Source: an uncultured Lachnospiraceae bacterium
Lineage (GTDB): Bacteria > Bacillota > Clostridia > Lachnospirales > Lachnospiraceae
Assembly (NCBI GenBank): GCA_910586275.1
Contig: CAJUIM010000018.1
Location: 10,586 to 36,144 of the forward strand
Reading direction: 5' to 3'
Length of the DNA stretch: 25,559 nt
Below, one piece after another: positions 23,114 through 25,559 of the stretch (the stretch's first letter is position 1; every line of letters begins with the position of its first letter). The position numbers and the translations under genes are program-made. The notes under the pieces were generated by a model. That model did not search any database, had not been told where the DNA came from, and was given only the letters and a program-made list of their open reading frames with translations.

Positions 23114-25033
23114 TCACAGAATCTTTGCATCCCATGTAACTGTCAGATCTCCCTGATACCCTTTTCCCATCTTATGTCTTGCCTTCCTGTTTTCCACCGT
23201 ATCAAAAATAATGGAAAAATCATAATCTTCCGGATATAATTCGGAAGCGGCTACCTTTAATTTCAGCCGTTTCTGATTTACCGTAATTTTTTCCCCCTTC
23301 ACCTGCACCAGCACATTTCCCCTCTCATCCTCCGGAACCACAACAATCCCAATAGTTCCCTCCGGCAAAACTGTCACGCTGTCTCCCCGTGTAAAGACAG
23401 GCATCAACGGCTTTCTTTCTGTTTCCTTCATTTTCTGAATAGAAGGGACAAACTCCTTCTTCCACTGGGTTTCCTTTTTCAGTTCCAATTCATTGACAAG
23501 CGCTTCCCTGACTTCACCATAAGCTTCCATCGCCGCCGTATAAAGCATATCCCCCGGCATTCCCAGCCTTTTCGCAATGTACAAGGCACAGCTGTCTCCT
23601 GATTTCCCGATTTCCATTCGGTACAGCGGCTTCAGATTTTCTCTGTCAAATTCCATTCTTGCATTGACAATTTCTTCATGCCTTGCCGCATATGACTTTA
23701 CTTCCGGGTAATGAGTTGTCACAAAAAACAGACATCCGCTCAGCCGCAGCTGTTCGATAATTGCTATGGCAATGCCCATCCCTTCGGCAGGATCCGTGCC
23801 GGAACCAAGTTCGTCCATTATGACCAAGCTTTCCTTCGTCACCTTCCGCAGAATGTGAAGCACATTGCTTATATGTGACGAGAAAGTAGATAGATTATCC
23901 GCAATATTCTGTCCGTCCCCAATATCGCACAATATTTGATTATTCATGCAGATATCCGCTTCCCTGCAGGGAACGTGCAGCCCACAGCCGGCCATTGCAC
24001 TGAACAGCCCAACCGTCTTGATTGCTACCGTCTTGCCTCCTGTATTGGGTCCTGTAATGACTACCCCTTTCCTTCCGTTTCCCATTTCAAAATCCAAAGG
24101 TACACAGTCTTCTTTCTTTAAAAGCGGATGCCTTGCTCCCTTCAGCAAAAAATATCCCTGCATATTGATCTTAGGTTCCGTGCCGTCCATATCCACACTC
24201 AGTTTCCCCTTTGCAAAAATATAATCCAACTTCACCAGCATCTTTATATTTTGCCGGAAATCCTCTTCCTTCTCCGCAATATGATCCATCAGCGTATAAA
24301 TAATTCTCCGTACCTCATTGTCTTCCTCAATTTCCAGCAGTTCCTTTTCCTCCCTATATCTGGCCACTGCGGCAGGTTCAATAAAGAAAGTCGTACCGGT
24401 TGCCGACTTATCCACAACACTCCCCGCCACTTTGGATTTATAATCTTTCTTCACCGGCAGGCACACTCTTCCATTGCGGCTGACAATAAATGACTCACTC
24501 ATATACTTTTTCTGCAGCCGAAGCAGACTTTCCGCTTTCTCCTTTATTTTTTCCTCCAAACGCTGTATGTCCCTCCGCATATCGCGTAATGCGGCAGAAG
24601 CTTGATCATCGATTTTCCCATGCCGGACACAGCGCATCAGTTCTTCCCGTATCTCCTCTGACAAAATAAGATTTTCCTCATAATATGCCAAAGATATCCT
24701 ATATGCTTTTCCCCTTTCAAGGTATTCTTTCATACGCTTTACCGCCGTCAGGAACATGCCCACTTGCTCCAGTTCCTCGGGCATCAGCAAATCATATCTG
24801 ACTGCCTTTCCCAACAACTCTTCCATATTTTCCATAGAAGCCGCCGGCGGTGTTCCTATGCTGTCCAGCATCTGTCTGGCCTGTGTGGTGTCAGACAGAT
24901 TTTTCCTTAACTCCGATTCGGATATAAAAGGAACCAAATTCCTGATTATCTCTTTTGCCTGACCCGAAGCAGCATATTCTGCCAAAGTTTCTATTATTTT
25001 ATCAAATTCCAATACTTTTAAATTCCGATCCAT
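23114..25033 (-). CDS. MutS2-family ATPase lacking the Smr domain
   Basis: 639 residues. N-terminal MutS core/lever helices (1-300) include SRNGRVCLPVKKDYKSKVAG and TGTTFFIEP, which are typical of MutS2. The ATPase has Walker A GPNTGGKT (328-335), STFSSH (382-387), Walker B LVIMDELGSGTDPAEG (403-418) and a TTHYPEVK switch (439-446). A short KOW-like beta region follows (around RGDSVTVLPEGTIGIVVV). MutS2 is usually about 780 residues with a C-terminal Smr nuclease; this one stops after the beta region with a DFSIIFDTVENRKARHKM tail, so the nuclease part is absent. Full MutS2 acts on recombination intermediates and stalled ribosomes; the short form may only bind and remodel. The ATG has an AGAGGAGAAAG ribosome site. 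A structured RNA and terminator lie upstream. Confidence 0.88.
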   Translation of the reverse strand: MDRNLKVLEFDKIIETLAEYAASGQAKEIIRNLVPFISESELRKNLSDTTQARQMLDSIGTPPAASMENMEELLGKAVRYDLLMPEELEQVGMFLTAVKRMKEYLERGKAYRISLAYYEENLILSEEIREELMRCVRHGKIDDQASAALRDMRRDIQRLEEKIKEKAESLLRLQKKYMSESFIVSRNGRVCLPVKKDYKSKVAGSVVDKSATGTTFFIEPAAVARYREEKELLEIEEDNEVRRIIYTLMDHIAEKEEDFRQNIKMLVKLDYIFAKGKLSVDMDGTEPKINMQGYFLLKGARHPLLKKEDCVPLDFEMGNGRKGVVITGPNTGGKTVAIKTVGLFSAMAGCGLHVPCREADICMNNQILCDIGDGQNIADNLSTFSSHISNVLHILRKVTKESLVIMDELGSGTDPAEGMGIAIAIIEQLRLSGCLFFVTTHYPEVKSYAARHEEIVNARMEFDRENLKPLYRMEIGKSGDSCALYIAKRLGMPGDMLYTAAMEAYGEVREALVNELELKKETQWKKEFVPSIQKMKETERKPLMPVFTRGDSVTVLPEGTIGIVVVPEDERGNVLVQVKGEKITVNQKRLKLKVAASELYPEDYDFSIIFDTVENRKARHKMGKGYQGDLTVTWDAKIL

Positions 25034-25131
25034 TTCTTTCTCCTCTGCTTCCTATCATAATTTCAATATTTACATTTCTAATTCGCCTACAGAAATCTTC
25101 CCGATGAGAAATTATCAAAAAAATGGAAAAT

Positions 25132-25178
25132 AAAAAACCTATGAAGCCATCCGTCCCATAACAGATGCACACCATAGG
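25132..25178 (-). terminator. Intrinsic terminator upstream of the mutS2-like gene
   Basis: On minus, CCTATG (25173-25178) pairs with CATAGG (25138-25143), with an inner CATC/GATG pairing, followed by six U residues (A run 25132-25137 on plus). It lies about 100 bases before the mutS2-like ATG. It ends the RNA from the right, or acts as an attenuator in the mutS2-like leader. Confidence 0.65.
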
Positions 25179-25445
25179 CACATACAAATAAAATAATATT
25201 TCGCAAATATGAAAAGTCAGACTTTACGATTTGCTAACTATTTTCTGTTATGGAAATGAGAGTGTGCCTTAAAATTCATTCCTGACATCTGCCAGAAAGC
25301 AATTTTCAAACACATTCCGGGCAACAGAATCAGATGCACTCCCATACGGTAACCGTGCATTTTCCCTGTTCCCAAATCTTTCATAGATTATTATTTTCCA
25401 TAAACAGATACAATTAACAAAAAAAACCCTCCCTTTCCAGAACTC
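25132..25445 (-). ncRNA. Candidate structured RNA (small RNA or leader/attenuator)
   Basis: On the minus strand, 25395-25408 pairs with 25244-25256 over 13 bp with one bulged base, and with G-U pairs the helix can extend outward by several more. Inside it are an AUGCAC/GUGCAU hairpin (near 25339-25361) nested in a GGGAACAG/CUGUUGCCC helix, and a second arm closed by UGUG...AAAAUU with AAUUUU...CACA. The RNA ends in the terminator at 25132-25178. A perfect TATAAT on minus (25452-25457) could start it, but no good -35 was seen. The family is not recognised. Boundaries are approximate. Confidence 0.45.
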
Positions 25446-25457
25446 TTCTAAATTATA

Positions 25458-25559
25458 TTTCTACCATACTATGAAATATTTTGCAACCATTTTTTTATAT
25501 TATTGCCTGAATGTAATGTTGGGAGGCGGACGCCCGTGCGCGAGTTTTTTTAGTGGCCG
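25458..25559. other. Right edge, no gene seen
   Basis: AT-rich sequence up to about 25515, then a short GC-rich stretch (about 25520-25543) followed by seven T's. The hairpin potential of the GC-rich part is limited to about 4 bp, so no terminator or gene end is claimed. Confidence 0.3.

Noticed and set aside
25002..25187. 61-codon hydrophobic minus-strand frame overlapping the mutS2-like start
   Set aside because: No ribosome site, and it runs through the terminator hairpin and U-tract.
25238..25360. 40-codon minus-strand frame
   Set aside because: Poor ribosome spacing, and its bases are taken up by a nested helix structure, so a structured RNA explains it better.
1..25559. CRISPR array, insertion sequences, tRNA or rRNA genes
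   Set aside because: No regularly spaced direct repeats, transposase-like proteins or tRNA/rRNA-like sequences were noticed on either strand.

Overview
The window looks like a chromosomal segment of a strictly anaerobic, low-GC Gram-positive bacterium, most probably a gut Lachnospiraceae-type Clostridium relative. The reasons are AGGAGG-type ribosome sites before most genes, a complete HydE/HydG/HydF set for [FeFe]-hydrogenase maturation, a gut-type GH2 glycosidase, and a MutS2-like protein. Species cannot be fixed from the sequence alone. No transposon, CRISPR array, tRNA or rRNA was found.

Positions 1-11587 (minus strand) hold one long gene cluster for a contractile injection system related to the type VI secretion machine. 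In transcription order it encodes: a secreted or membrane-anchored von Willebrand A protein; a 726-residue sheath that looks like TssB fused to TssC; two tandem tube (Hcp-like) paralogues; an intrinsic terminator; a DcrB/EagR-like small protein; two VgrG-like spike proteins; two small proteins; a PAAR-like/lytic-transglycosylase effector; and the first 19 codons of a signal-peptide protein that may be its immunity factor. ATPase, TssK/F/G and TssE-type genes are not in the window and may lie to the left of position 1.

Positions 11588-12288 hold the control region. A near-perfect 17-bp inverted repeat (12031-12077) ends on each side in a TGGAC element. Each TGGAC lies exactly 17 bp from a -10 box (TATTAT on plus, TACAAT on minus), giving symmetric divergent promoters. 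The plus-side promoter reads into an unlisted 40-codon gene (12145-12267) for a peptide with a Sec signal and a W/I-rich tail. The minus-side promoter points toward the injection-system operon. Convergent with the peptide gene is a 610-residue regulator (12289-14121) built from two consecutive HTH-plus-helical-repeat units, like a duplicated RRNPP (Rgg/PlcR) peptide sensor. The proposal, which is inference, is a peptide-quorum circuit that switches on the peptide gene and the injection system together.

Positions 14109-17949: an AraC-type regulator overlaps the start of the 610-residue regulator and is divergent from a GH2 glycoside hydrolase; their promoters share the same -35 bases. Positions 18200-22047: a hydE-hydG-hydF operon with its own promoter and a strong hairpin upstream. 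Positions 22068-25033 (minus): a charged coiled-coil protein of unknown function and a MutS2-family ATPase without a Smr domain. Positions 25034-25559 contain no convincing protein gene, but on the minus strand they contain a strongly structured candidate RNA ending in an intrinsic terminator just ahead of the mutS2-like gene.
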